From an uncultured Clostridia bacterium (GTDB taxonomy: Bacteria; Bacillota; Clostridia; Oscillospirales; Acutalibacteraceae), in assembly GCA_944382025.1 (NCBI GenBank), contig CALWMQ010000080.1, forward strand, positions 1-8,779: a DNA stretch of 8,779 nucleotides, in the 5' to 3' direction. The notes under the pieces are model-generated. The model was not told where the DNA came from. It saw only the letters and a list, made by a program, of their open reading frames with translations, and did not search any database. Of the stretch, positions 1 through 6,629 are shown in pieces (positions within the stretch are counted from its first letter, which is position 1; the number at the start of each line of letters is the position of its first letter). The position numbers were made by a program, and so were the translations under genes.

Positions 1-870
1 AATCTGCTGCCGGAGATCCAGCAGTATTTCAGCCAATACCCGGCGGAGTACAGCCTGTGGATCACGGACCATCCCGGGCACGCGACCGAGATTGCCAGGC
101 AAGAAATGGACAGGCTGGATCCGGACAGGGAAGGACCGGTACGATTCTATGCCTGCGGCGGGGATGGGACTCTCCTGGAAACGGCTACGGGTATTCAGGG
201 CTGTCCTGACGCGGAACTGGCCTGTATCCCTTGCGGGTCGGCTAATGATCTGCTGCGCTGTTTGCCGCATAAGGAGAGGTACACCAACATAGCGGCTATG
301 GTGAATGGTAAGGCCAAACCGTTGGACGCGGTTTCCTGTAACGGCAAATTGGCGTTAAATGTAGCTTCTATGGGCATGGACGCGGACGTGGCGGGAAAGA
401 TGGCAGATTATAAGCATCTCCCGTTTGTATCCGGCCCTATGGCCTACCAGCTGGCCATCGTTTATGCCTTTTTCCATCGGATTGGGCGCCAGCTCCGGGT
501 GGAGATGGATACTCCGGAGGGGAAAATCGTTCGGGAGGGCCGGTTCCTGTTTGCGCTGGCGGCCAACGGCCAGTATTACGGCGGAGGTTATCGGGGAGCG
601 CCCCAGGCCCAGCCCGATGACGGGATGCTGGATTTTATTCTGGTTGACACCATCAAACGAACACAGGTTCCAGGCTTTATGAGCCGGTACAAACGAGGGG
701 AGCACCTGGATCTGGAGATTTGCGGGCATTGGAAAGGCACCAGAATGCGTGTTACGGCACCGAGCCCTACAATGGTCAACCTGGACGGGGAATGCGGCCG
801 GGAAACAGAGATCCTTTTTGAGCTGTTGCCCGGCGTTATCCCGTTTGTAAGGCCGGATGGGGAGGTATAA
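1..870 (+). CDS. Diacylglycerol/YegS-like lipid kinase (5' end missing)
   Basis: The reading frame is open from base 1, so the start lies upstream and only the N-terminal strand and first loop are missing. Visible residues number about 289, against roughly 290-310 for complete family members. The DAGK catalytic signature GGDGT is encoded at 157-171. It is followed by the nucleotide-site motif PCGSANDLLR (family usual: PxGTxND, with Ser here for Thr). Further on are the GGG...P.AQPDDGMLD segment and the C-terminal NLDGE motif of the YegS/DgkB fold. Proteins of this family phosphorylate diacylglycerol or related lipids at the inner membrane face using ATP; the exact lipid here cannot be read from sequence. 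The gene ends with TAA two bases before the MATE gene, whose ribosome binding site lies inside the last codons of this gene, so the two are co-transcribed and probably translationally coupled. Family assignment is firm; substrate is unknown. Confidence 0.93.
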   Translation, partial: NLLPEIQQYFSQYPAEYSLWITDHPGHATEIARQEMDRLDPDREGPVRFYACGGDGTLLETATGIQGCPDAELACIPCGSANDLLRCLPHKERYTNIAAMVNGKAKPLDAVSCNGKLALNVASMGMDADVAGKMADYKHLPFVSGPMAYQLAIVYAFFHRIGRQLRVEMDTPEGKIVREGRFLFALAANGQYYGGGYRGAPQAQPDDGMLDFILVDTIKRTQVPGFMSRYKRGEHLDLEICGHWKGTRMRVTAPSPTMVNLDGECGRETEILFELLPGVIPFVRPDGEV

Positions 871-872
871 GG

Positions 873-2219
873 ATGGAACCCTTATTTGGCAAAAGAGATC
901 TGCGCCGGCTGATCCTGCCGCTGATCGCGGAGCAATTTCTGGCGGTAGCGGTGGGTATGGTGGACATGGCGGTGGTATCCAGTGCCGGGGAGGCGGCTAT
1001 GGCCGGGGTATCCCTGGTGGATATGATCAATGTGCTGCTGATCAATATTTTTGCCGCCCTAGCTACCGGCGGCGCGGTGGTAGCCTCCCAGCTTTTAGGG
1101 GCAAGGGAACCCGATAAAGCCTGCCGGTCGGTTCACCAGCTGCTGACAGTGGCTTTTCTGCTGTCTTCCGGCATTATGACAGTGACGCTCCTGTTTCAGG
1201 AACCGATGCTTCGACTGGCTTTTGGGGCTATTGAGGACGATGTGATGGCGGCTTCCATCACGTATTTCCGGATTTCCGCTATTTCCTATCCCTTTTTAGG
1301 CGTCTATAATGCCTGTTCCGCTGTCTTCCGCTCCATGGGGGATTCCAAGACACCTATGACAACCTCTTTGGGAATGAATATTATAAACGCCATAGGAGAT
1401 ATCCTGCTGGTGAAAGTGTTCCATATGGGTGTGGCCGGAGTCGCTATCCCATCACTGGTCTCCCGGGCGTTGGCGGCGGTAGCCCTGCTGGTGCTGATTG
1501 CCAATCCACACCGGGAACTCCATTGGGATTGGAAAGGATCCTGGAAGCCGGATAGGGGGATGATCAAACGGATTCTCCGTATCGGAATACCCAGTGCCAT
1601 GGAGAACAGCTTTTTTCAGCTGGGCAAAATCCTGGTAATGAGCATTATTGCCGGATTCGGTACGGTACAGATTGCCGCCAACGCGGCAGCTAATACCCTG
1701 GCGGCACTGGGCTGCATCCCGGGACAAGCTATGAATCTGGCTATGATCACTGTGGTAGGGCATTGCGTAGGCGCCGGAGATTTTACCCAGGCCCGGCAAT
1801 ATACCAAACATCTGATCAAATTAGCCTATCTGTTTGGTGGTTTGCTCAACGCGTCGATCCTTTTAACCATGCCATGGACACTCCAATTATATAATTTAAG
1901 CGCGGATACCCTGCGCCTGGCCATGATCCTAGTGGCTATACATGATGGATGCGCTATATTGATCTGGCCCTTGTCGTTCACCCTGCCCAACGCCCTGCGT
2001 GCGGCCAATGATGTTCGGTACCCTATGGTTGTGTCTATCTTTTCCATGGGCTTGTTCCGGGTTTTGTTCAGTTTTATCCTGGGCCAGTGGATGGCGTGGG
2101 GAGTAATCGGGATCTGGACGGCGATGATTATCGATTGGCTTTGCCGCACCGTTTTTTTCGTGATACGATTCCGGGGAAACCGCTGGCAGCAGCATGCTCT
2201 GAACCGTGTCCGTCAATAA
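873..2219 (+). CDS. MATE family multidrug/metabolite efflux transporter
   Basis: This intact 448-residue protein has the length and roughly twelve hydrophobic segments expected of a MATE (NorM/DinF type) exporter, arranged as two six-helix halves. The N-terminal half opens with the typical LRRLILPLIAEQFLAVAVG helix, then MVDMAVVSSAGEAAMAGVSLV and AALATGGAVVASQLLGA, all characteristic of helices 1-2. The second half begins near residue 235 with RILRIGIPSAMENSFFQLGK, the matching repeat opening. MATE proteins use a Na+ or H+ gradient to export cationic drugs or metabolites across the cytoplasmic membrane; the substrate cannot be told here. The ATG at 873 is preceded by GGAGGT at 861-866, six bases upstream, and this site overlaps the end of the lipid kinase gene. 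No T-tract terminator is seen directly after the stop, so where the transcript ends is unclear. Confidence 0.94.
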   Translation: MEPLFGKRDLRRLILPLIAEQFLAVAVGMVDMAVVSSAGEAAMAGVSLVDMINVLLINIFAALATGGAVVASQLLGAREPDKACRSVHQLLTVAFLLSSGIMTVTLLFQEPMLRLAFGAIEDDVMAASITYFRISAISYPFLGVYNACSAVFRSMGDSKTPMTTSLGMNIINAIGDILLVKVFHMGVAGVAIPSLVSRALAAVALLVLIANPHRELHWDWKGSWKPDRGMIKRILRIGIPSAMENSFFQLGKILVMSIIAGFGTVQIAANAAANTLAALGCIPGQAMNLAMITVVGHCVGAGDFTQARQYTKHLIKLAYLFGGLLNASILLTMPWTLQLYNLSADTLRLAMILVAIHDGCAILIWPLSFTLPNALRAANDVRYPMVVSIFSMGLFRVLFSFILGQWMAWGVIGIWTAMIIDWLCRTVFFVIRFRGNRWQQHALNRVRQ

Positions 2220-2705
2220 TCCGCCGACCTGTATACGGCATTTCTTTGAGGACGATCCGCAAAGGGGCTGCATGGACACGGAAATAGGCATTTTCCAATA
2301 TTATAGAAAAAGCCTGCTTTGGGCGGTATCCGAAAAGAGGAATGCTTTTCAGAGCCAAGGGGCTTATCAGGGGAGCTTTTGGCAAAGCGTGGGCACGGTT
2401 CCCGGTCCCGGGCAGTGGGGAGGATGGATCATATAACCCCTGTTCCCGTATCCGGGCAGCATGAAACAGCGGTCAAGAAGATGAATGGGCCCGATCTGAT
2501 TGCTCCGGCTCTATCCGGAGGGCAAAGCGGTACGGGCTTTGGAGGATAGTTATAACTTTACGATGATGTCATGGGGCCTGTTTTGTGACACGATTCCCAG
2601 GAAGACGGCTGAGGGATCCCCACCTTGAATGGGGGGACAGCGCCCGCAAACCCGCATGGATACTAGACTGGCGGGATAGTCGAGGGGCAAATTGGCACAA
2701 ATCTA
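2220..2705. other. Gene-free stretch after the MATE gene
   Basis: No convincing coding region is found on either strand. The short open frames here (for example 2206-2436 and 2319-2549) lack good ribosome binding sites and translate to low-complexity, unrecognisable sequence. There are several short inverted repeats. The best pairs 2354-2364 with 2374-2383 (about ten pairs with one bulged G and two G-U pairs, nine-base loop). Another pairs 2500-2508 with 2515-2523 or so, with a small bulge. Neither is followed by a T-run, so I do not call a terminator. The stretch could be an eroded gene or a long leader/trailer; nothing in it lets me choose. Confidence 0.4.
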
Positions 2706-2734
2706 TTGACGGTGATGAAAGAGCGCCATAGAAT
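2706..2734 (+). promoter_or_regulatory. Sigma-A promoter for the XRE/membrane protein gene
   Basis: TTGACG (2706-2711) and TAGAAT (2729-2734) are separated by exactly 17 bases, five of six matches to consensus in each box. Transcription would start near 2741, giving a leader of about 33 bases before the ATG at 2774. The ribosome binding site AAAGGAAGGA at 2758-2767 lies in that leader. A working promoter in front of a frameshifted gene suggests that the break is recent, or not real. Confidence 0.72.
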
Positions 2735-2773
2735 GAGGGTGTTTCCAAGAACTCACGAAAGGAAGGATCATCC

Positions 2774-3834
2774 ATGATCAGTGCCCCCGAAAAAAACGCC
2801 TTTGACCGGCAGGATTTTTCCACCTTTATCGCCGGTAAGCGCCGGGCAGCCGGCATGACCCAGGAAGAGCTGGCCCAAAAGCTGTATGTGACTCATTCTA
2901 CTGTCTCCAAATGGGAGAGAGGGGGCTATCCTGCCCGGATATTACCCTGGTGCCGGCGGTCTGCCGGGAACTGGGCATATCTGAGCATGAATTTTTTTCC
3001 GCCTGTGATGACCTTCAGGCGCGCAAAGAACAAAAGCAGGCAAAAAACTGGCGTTGCATGGTACGGGGATGGCAGATTTTTTTCCTTGCCGGTTACAGTA
3101 TAGCCTTGTTGACCTGCTTTATTTGTAATCTGGCGGTATCCCATAGGTTGGATTGGTTTTTTATTGTACTGTTCTCGCTGGGCCTGGCTTTTTCTGTTAC
3201 CAGCCTGCCAGTACTTCTGAAAAGGGAGAAAATCGCCATCAGTATGGGCAGCGGTTCCCTGGCGTTGCTGCTTTTGCTGCTGACTTGCGGGCTGTATACC
3301 GGCGGAGAATGGTTGTGGATGGGATTCTCCATCGTGGCTGTTTGCCTGGTATTGCCCTGGGGAATTTACGCACTATGGCGTTTCTATAGAAAGCACTTGC
3401 TTCCTTTGGGGTTAGTAATTTTGACCCTCTGGACATATGGACTGCTGGCGGTGATTTGTCTGGTGACAGGCGGGCATTGGCTATTGAGTCTGGCCTATCC
3501 CATTGTTACCCTGTGCTACGCTTTTGTATGGGCGGTTTTTGCGGTAGCTTACTGGGCGCCGATCCATCCCTGCCTGAAGGCGGCAGCCTATGTTGCCCTT
3601 GCGGCCTTAGCGATTCCGTTGGGAACCGGTTTGGCGGAACTATTGGTGGGCCCAGGCTCAGGCAGCATGACTTTTTCTTCCTATTTTAATTGGAACGAGA
3701 AGCTGGAAGCCGTTTCTCCTGAACAAATGGTAGGGAATCGCCTATTGTTTGTTTCACTGCTGGCCGTGGCTGTAGTGCTGCTGGCGACCGGTCTTGTTCT
3801 GGCATGGAGGCGGCGCGGCAGAAAGAACCGTTGA
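2774..3834 (+). pseudogene. XRE-family HTH / multi-pass membrane protein, frameshifted
   Basis: Two overlapping frames together make one familiar protein. The first (2774-3103, ATG with AAAGGAAGGA six bases upstream) encodes an XRE helix-turn-helix: FIAGKRRAAGMTQEELAQKL, then THSTVSKWERG up to residue 50. After that it runs into non-homologous residues. The second frame (open at 2911-3834) continues the HTH at once with LSCPDITLVPAVCRELGISEHEFF. It then has a short basic linker and about eight hydrophobic helices, starting at WQIFFLAGYSIALLTCF and ending in a basic WRRRGRKNR tail. XRE-HTH fused to a membrane domain is a known Clostridia architecture, thought to be a membrane-tethered regulator. 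The frame changes at the five G at 2921-2925. The inner ATG at 2911 has no Shine-Dalgarno, so separate expression of the membrane part is not supported. The full-length gene would be about 352 residues. It may be a true pseudogene, a sequencing error or a variable tract. Confidence 0.82.
2921..2925 (+). other. Frameshift point: G5 run inside the HTH
   Basis: In the upstream frame the codons read AAA TGG GAG AGA GGG (KWERG). The family continuation LSCPD starts with CTA at 2926, which is in the other frame. Removing two G from the run of five restores KWERG-LSCPD with no extra residue, matching the usual spacing of the motif. Adding one G would also restore the frame but would leave an extra Gly. 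A two-base expansion of a G3 tract is therefore the simplest reading. Confidence 0.75.
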
Positions 3835-4062
3835 GGCTCTTCCCATGGAAAGAGATGTGGCTTTTGCCTTCGCAGCTGTTTCCCCTTGTAGTGCTAAAAT
3901 CGTTGAATGCCGTAAATGCGGCCGTCGGTTTGGCCGGGGTACCCACCTCCATTCGCTGTTTTCTGCCATGTGAGCGTTCCAAAACGTTGCCTTCGGGAAA
4001 AGCCGAGTGGGAATTTGTTGCCGCTCCTTTTATGTAAATAAATTTTGTTGCTATCTGCGACC
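3835..4062. other. Gene-free stretch before the terminator
   Basis: The 228 bases between the membrane-protein stop and the terminator hold no supportable gene. A 77-codon frame at 3804-4037 overlaps the previous gene's end, has no ribosome binding site and is not recognisable; the opposite-strand frames (3686-3982, 3754-3969) are equally unconvincing. A short inverted repeat, CGGCC/GGCCG, lies near 3920-3937. The stretch is probably a long 3' untranslated region of the upstream gene, or it hides a small RNA ending at the terminator; neither is shown directly. Confidence 0.4.
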
Positions 4063-4095
4063 AAAGAGCCGGGAAAATTCACCCGGCTCTTTTTT
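4063..4095 (+). terminator. Strong intrinsic terminator
   Basis: The perfect 11-base stem AAAGAGCCGGG (4063-4073) pairs with CCCGGCTCTTT (4082-4092) around an eight-base loop, and the 3' arm runs straight into six T (4090-4095). The T-tract lies on the + side, so it ends rightward transcription coming from the XRE/membrane-protein gene and insulates the hydrolase operon. It lies about 230 bases after the stop at 3834. Confidence 0.9.
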
Positions 4096-4175
4096 ACAGC
4101 CTGCAGGTTGGTCCGCTTGGAGCCTTTTTGGGATTGTTGCCTGGCGGATGTGGTAATCTGTTTTGACTCCCTGGA

Positions 4176-4191
4176 GGATCTTAAAAGATCC
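4176..4191. repeat. Perfect short inverted repeat upstream of the hydrolase promoter
   Basis: GGATCTT (4176-4182) and AAGATCC (4185-4191) form a perfect seven-base inverted repeat around two A. It lies 27 bases upstream of the -35 box of the lipase promoter. This is a usual place for an activator or repressor half-site pair, but no matching second copy was found in the window and no regulator is encoded next to it. The role is inferred only from symmetry and position. Confidence 0.35.
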
Positions 4192-4218
4192 CTGAAAGAG
4201 TTATTTGGATCTATATAC

Positions 4219-4246
4219 TTGAAAAGAGAACAGAAAATGGTATACT
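4219..4246 (+). promoter_or_regulatory. Sigma-A promoter with extended -10 for the hydrolase operon
   Basis: TTGAAA (4219-4224) and TATACT (4241-4246) are separated by 16 bases, and TGG at 4238-4240 supplies the extended -10 (TGn) element. Transcription would start near 4253, leaving a leader of about 25 bases that holds the ribosome binding site AAAGGGGAG at 4263-4271. Confidence 0.75.
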
Positions 4247-4277
4247 TAGCCTGGTAGGATAGAAAGGGGAGATCTGT

Positions 4278-5207
4278 GTGGAGAACCCTCAGGAATATAC
4301 CTTTTTGAGCTCGGATAAAAAAACTACTGTCTATTACAGCCTATGGATACCCCAAAAGGAACCGGTGGGGCTAGTGCAGATCTGTCACGGTATGGCGGAG
4401 CATATGGCCCGGTATACCTGGCTGGCGGAGCAACTGGTCGCTCATGGGTATGCGGTATGCGGGGATGATCATTTGGGCCATGGCCGTACCGCCCAAGCTA
4501 AGGAAGATTTGGGATATTTTGGTGAACAGGACGGCTGGCTCTATTTGATTGAGGACGAGCACCGGCTGCGGAGAGAGATGGAAAGCCAATTCCCGGGCCT
4601 GCCCTATTTTCTCCTGGGGCACAGCATGGGTTCTTTTATCACTAGGAACTATGTGGCACAATATGGAGAAGGGCTGGCCGGCTATATTTGCTGCGGTACC
4701 TCCGGCCCAAACCCAGGTACCGGACTGGGCATTCTTCTGACCAGTATCCTGTGCGCCATGGGCAAGGGGCGGAAACCGGGATATTTTGTCAATAGGTTGG
4801 CCTTTAGCAGCTATAACAGCCGGTATGAGAATCCTCAGACCGGTCTGGAATGGCTGTCCCGGGATCAATCGGTGTATCTCCCTTTCGCAAATGATAAAAA
4901 ATGCAATTTTATTTTTACCAATGCTGGTTTTCGGGATCTGTTCCGGTTACTGCGGAATGTAACCGGCCGGAAATGGAGCCACCATATTCCCAAGGAACTG
5001 CCGATACTGATTCTGTCCGGGAACATGGATCCGGTAGGCCAGTACGGGGAAGGACCTAAAAAAGTAGACGCCTGGCTGCGGGAGGCGGGGGTTCAGGATG
5101 TCACCCTGAAGCTGTATCCCGGCGCCCGTCATGAACTGCACAACGAACTGAACCGGGATGAAGTTGTGGAAAATCTGTGTGTCTGGCTGTTGGATCATAC
5201 AAAATAA
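4278..5207 (+). CDS. Alpha/beta hydrolase, monoacylglycerol lipase-like
   Basis: The 309-residue protein belongs to the serine-hydrolase alpha/beta fold (Hydrolase_4 / monoacylglycerol-lipase group). Near the N-terminus are HGMAEH (oxyanion-hole loop of the lysophospholipase/MAG-lipase type) and DDHLGHGRT. The nucleophile elbow GHSMGS puts the catalytic Ser at residue 116. The acid is likely Asp251 in SGNMDPVG and the base His285 in YPGARHEL. A cap region lies between about residues 140 and 220. Such enzymes cleave monoacylglycerols, lysophospholipids or other small esters. No signal peptide is seen, so it is probably cytoplasmic. The start is GTG, chosen because AAAGGGGAG sits six bases upstream and no better in-frame start exists. 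It is the first gene of a two-gene operon with the GDSL esterase 26 bases downstream. The fold is certain; the exact substrate is not. Confidence 0.92.
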   Translation: MENPQEYTFLSSDKKTTVYYSLWIPQKEPVGLVQICHGMAEHMARYTWLAEQLVAHGYAVCGDDHLGHGRTAQAKEDLGYFGEQDGWLYLIEDEHRLRREMESQFPGLPYFLLGHSMGSFITRNYVAQYGEGLAGYICCGTSGPNPGTGLGILLTSILCAMGKGRKPGYFVNRLAFSSYNSRYENPQTGLEWLSRDQSVYLPFANDKKCNFIFTNAGFRDLFRLLRNVTGRKWSHHIPKELPILILSGNMDPVGQYGEGPKKVDAWLREAGVQDVTLKLYPGARHELHNELNRDEVVENLCVWLLDHTK

Positions 5208-5233
5208 TCATGTTGGAGAAGGAGGAAACGTAA

Positions 5234-5863
5234 ATGTCTTGGATTCAGCCGCATATGACAATTCTGTTTCAGGGGGACAGTGTCACTGACAACTGCCGGG
5301 ATTATGGGAATCCGAATGATTTGGGCCCCGGCTATGCCAAATTCGTGGCGGAGCTGTTGAACCAAAAATACCCTGATTACCAACTCCGGTTTCTCAACCG
5401 GGGGGTCAGCGGTAACCGGACGGATCATCTTCTGGCCCGCTGGGAGGAGGACTGTATCAGTCTGCGTCCGGATTTTCTCTCTATCTTGATCGGGATTAAC
5501 GACACTTGGCGCCGTTTCGACCAAAATGATCCTACCCCGACCGAAGTATATGAGGCCCGATATCGGAACCTGCTGACCCAGGTGCGCGACCGTCTGCATA
5601 TTCCGGTTATGGTCATGGAACCCTTCCTGCTGGAAACACGGCTGGATCAGAGGTTGTGGAGAGAAGACCTGGACGCGAAAATCGATGTGGCCCGGCGTCT
5701 GGCTCGGGAATTTGGCTGCCGGTATGTCCCTCTGGACGGGCTGATGGCGGCGGAAGCCTGCCGCCGTCCAATGGAAGAGTTGTGTGCTGATGGCGTCCAC
5801 CCAACCGAGGCTGGTGCCAGGCTGATTGCCAGGGCGTGGGTGGACACAGCTTGCCGGGACTGA
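5234..5863 (+). CDS. SGNH/GDSL-family esterase
   Basis: The 209-residue protein shows all SGNH hydrolase blocks. Block I is FQGDSVTD with the catalytic Ser16. Block II is NRGVSGNRT with the oxyanion Gly. Block III is IGINDTW with Asn89. Block V is DGVHPTEAG with catalytic Asp186 and His189. Length fits the compact single-domain members that deacylate small molecules, acetylated sugars or lipids. There is no signal peptide, so it acts inside the cell. The ATG has a strong AAGGAGG eight bases upstream and the gene follows the lipase gene by 26 bases, so the two are co-transcribed. In many gut Clostridia such enzymes are described as acetylxylan or carbohydrate esterases, but no glycoside hydrolase is nearby, so this is not supported here. 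Transcription probably continues to the hairpin at 6011-6064. Confidence 0.92.
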   Translation: MSWIQPHMTILFQGDSVTDNCRDYGNPNDLGPGYAKFVAELLNQKYPDYQLRFLNRGVSGNRTDHLLARWEEDCISLRPDFLSILIGINDTWRRFDQNDPTPTEVYEARYRNLLTQVRDRLHIPVMVMEPFLLETRLDQRLWREDLDAKIDVARRLAREFGCRYVPLDGLMAAEACRRPMEELCADGVHPTEAGARLIARAWVDTACRD

Positions 5864-6010
5864 GAAAGAACGATAACCAGATACGCTCTATCTGGCATAA
5901 ACGGTTGGGGTCTTTGTTGTCCTCCCCGTTGGCGGGTCCGTGAGCAATGTGTGAGGATCTATCCGGGGATGCGGCTGCGCCATCTCTCATTGGAAGCATA
6001 GAATACGTAC
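5864..6010. other. Long 3' untranslated stretch of the hydrolase operon
   Basis: No gene is seen between the esterase stop and the terminator. A neat seven-base hairpin, CCAGATA (5877-5883) with TATCTGG (5889-5895) around CGCTC, lies just after the stop. It has no T-run, so it is more likely an mRNA-stabilising or processing hairpin than a terminator. That role is inference. A frame opening at 5947 runs through the terminator hairpin and has no ribosome binding site. Confidence 0.4.
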
Positions 6011-6064
6011 GATTCCGTGTCCAAACGGTTCCCCATTGTGGCTGTTTGGATACGGGATTTTTTT
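6011..6064 (+). terminator. Long-stem intrinsic terminator of the hydrolase operon
   Basis: GATTCCGTGTCCAAAC (6011-6026) pairs with GTTTGGATACGGGATT (6044-6059) in up to sixteen pairs, including three G-U pairs. The core twelve pairs have only one G-U, and the loop is 17 bases. The 3' arm runs into seven T (6058-6064). The T-run is on the + side, so it terminates the lipase/esterase transcript about 150-200 bases after the last stop codon. Confidence 0.85.
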
Positions 6065-6457
6065 CGGGTATCCGGCTGTGGAGAAAAAGTAAACGGGTTC
6101 AGCAGTTTTTAGGAGAAATAGGAAGGCAAAAGTGGCGGCAGGGAAAGAAACGGAAAGTTTTTTGCCCTTTCCATAGTGTGGCAAAGGGGTCATAGCATAC
6201 TGTGGCCTCTGGGGCTGTTCTTAAGTAAGGGAGAGTATCCTTTTGGAATATGCGCAGAGGAGGGATTCTGTTTCGTTCGTTGGCACCTGTCCCGGAATGT
6301 GAAAATTTTTAAATGGCAGAACCTTCTGTTTGCTTGGAGAATGAGAAAGCAGGTAAGATGAAATCCGGAGATAGGTTGTGGGAAAACGTGTAAACAACGA
6401 TCTTGAGGGTCGGTAAACAGAAGGAGAATATTTCCTCGGGCGAATTGGATATTTTAT
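6065..6457. other. Gene-free stretch upstream of the GntR promoter
   Basis: Nearly 400 bases follow the terminator without a supportable gene on either strand. Short frames (6176-6361 on +, 6221-6487 and 5987-6193 on -) lack ribosome binding sites and recognisable sequence. A small inverted repeat, GGAAAG/CTTTCC, lies near 6152-6172. No promoter as good as that at 6470-6498 is seen. The sequence becomes A+T richer towards 6440, consistent with an upstream regulatory region. Confidence 0.4.
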
Positions 6458-6469
6458 GTGATATATCAC
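6458..6469. promoter_or_regulatory. Candidate GntR operator 1 (upstream of -35)
   Basis: GTGATATATCAC is a perfect 12-base palindrome that abuts the -35 hexamer at 6470. A closely matching site lies at 6534-6545 on the other side of the promoter. Short A+T-rich palindromes of this size next to an FCD-type GntR gene are typical autoregulatory operators. Assignment to this regulator is inference from position and symmetry. Confidence 0.6.
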
Positions 6470-6498
6470 TTGACATAAGTTCGTCATTGTGCTATTAT
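6470..6498 (+). promoter_or_regulatory. Near-consensus extended -10 promoter of the GntR/FAD operon
   Basis: TTGACA (6470-6475) is a perfect -35 box. TATTAT (6493-6498) follows after 17 bases and differs from consensus at one position; TGC at 6490-6492 adds an extended -10. Transcription would begin near 6505 and leave a leader of about 125 bases before the regulator's ATG. A promoter this strong, with palindromes on both sides, is expected to be held down by a repressor. Confidence 0.82.
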
Positions 6499-6533
6499 AA
6501 AGGCGAATTCAAATGGATTTTATGTAAAAATAT

Positions 6534-6547
6534 TTGATATATCACAT
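6534..6547. promoter_or_regulatory. Candidate GntR operator 2 (in the leader)
   Basis: The segment contains TTGATATATCAC (6534-6545), which matches operator 1 in eleven of twelve bases and includes the perfect palindrome TGATATATCA. With its flank it shares the 13-mer ATGTGATATATCA with operator 1, in the opposite orientation (6535-6547 versus 6456-6468). The centres are 76 bases apart, and this copy lies about 30 bases after the likely transcription start. This is a position for blocking elongation or looping with the upstream site. The TTG at 6534 opens the longest frame of the regulator but is not its start. Confidence 0.6.
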
Positions 6548-6629
6548 GATATTCCCTATTGGTTCTCTATTTAAGGCGAAATGTGTAAAGAAAAACATAT
6601 CAAAGGATAGGCACAGGGGAGGCGTAGCA

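Noticed and set aside
2206..2549. Two overlapping 76-codon frames in the first gap
   Set aside because: They start inside or just after the MATE gene without ribosome binding sites and have no recognisable sequence.
2918..2928. Programmed -1 ribosomal frameshift in the XRE/membrane gene
   Set aside because: The local A-GGG-GGC does not form a canonical X-XXY-YYZ slippery heptamer, and no strong stimulatory stem was noticed just downstream. Such a slip would also add an extra Gly to a motif of fixed spacing.
3804..4037. 77-codon frame after the membrane protein gene
   Set aside because: It overlaps the preceding gene, has no ribosome binding site, and its translation shows no domain or plausible composition.
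5195..5800. 201-codon minus-strand frame
   Set aside because: It is antisense to the SGNH esterase, whose catalytic blocks are all intact on the + strand; its translation is not recognisable.
5947..6195. 82-codon frame spanning the terminator
   Set aside because: It reads through the terminator hairpin and T-run and lacks a ribosome binding site, so it is not a gene.
6534..6629. Upstream TTG start for the GntR regulator
   Set aside because: The codon lies within the second palindrome and has no ribosome binding site. The ATG at 6630 has AGGGGAGG at ideal distance and gives the usual family length.
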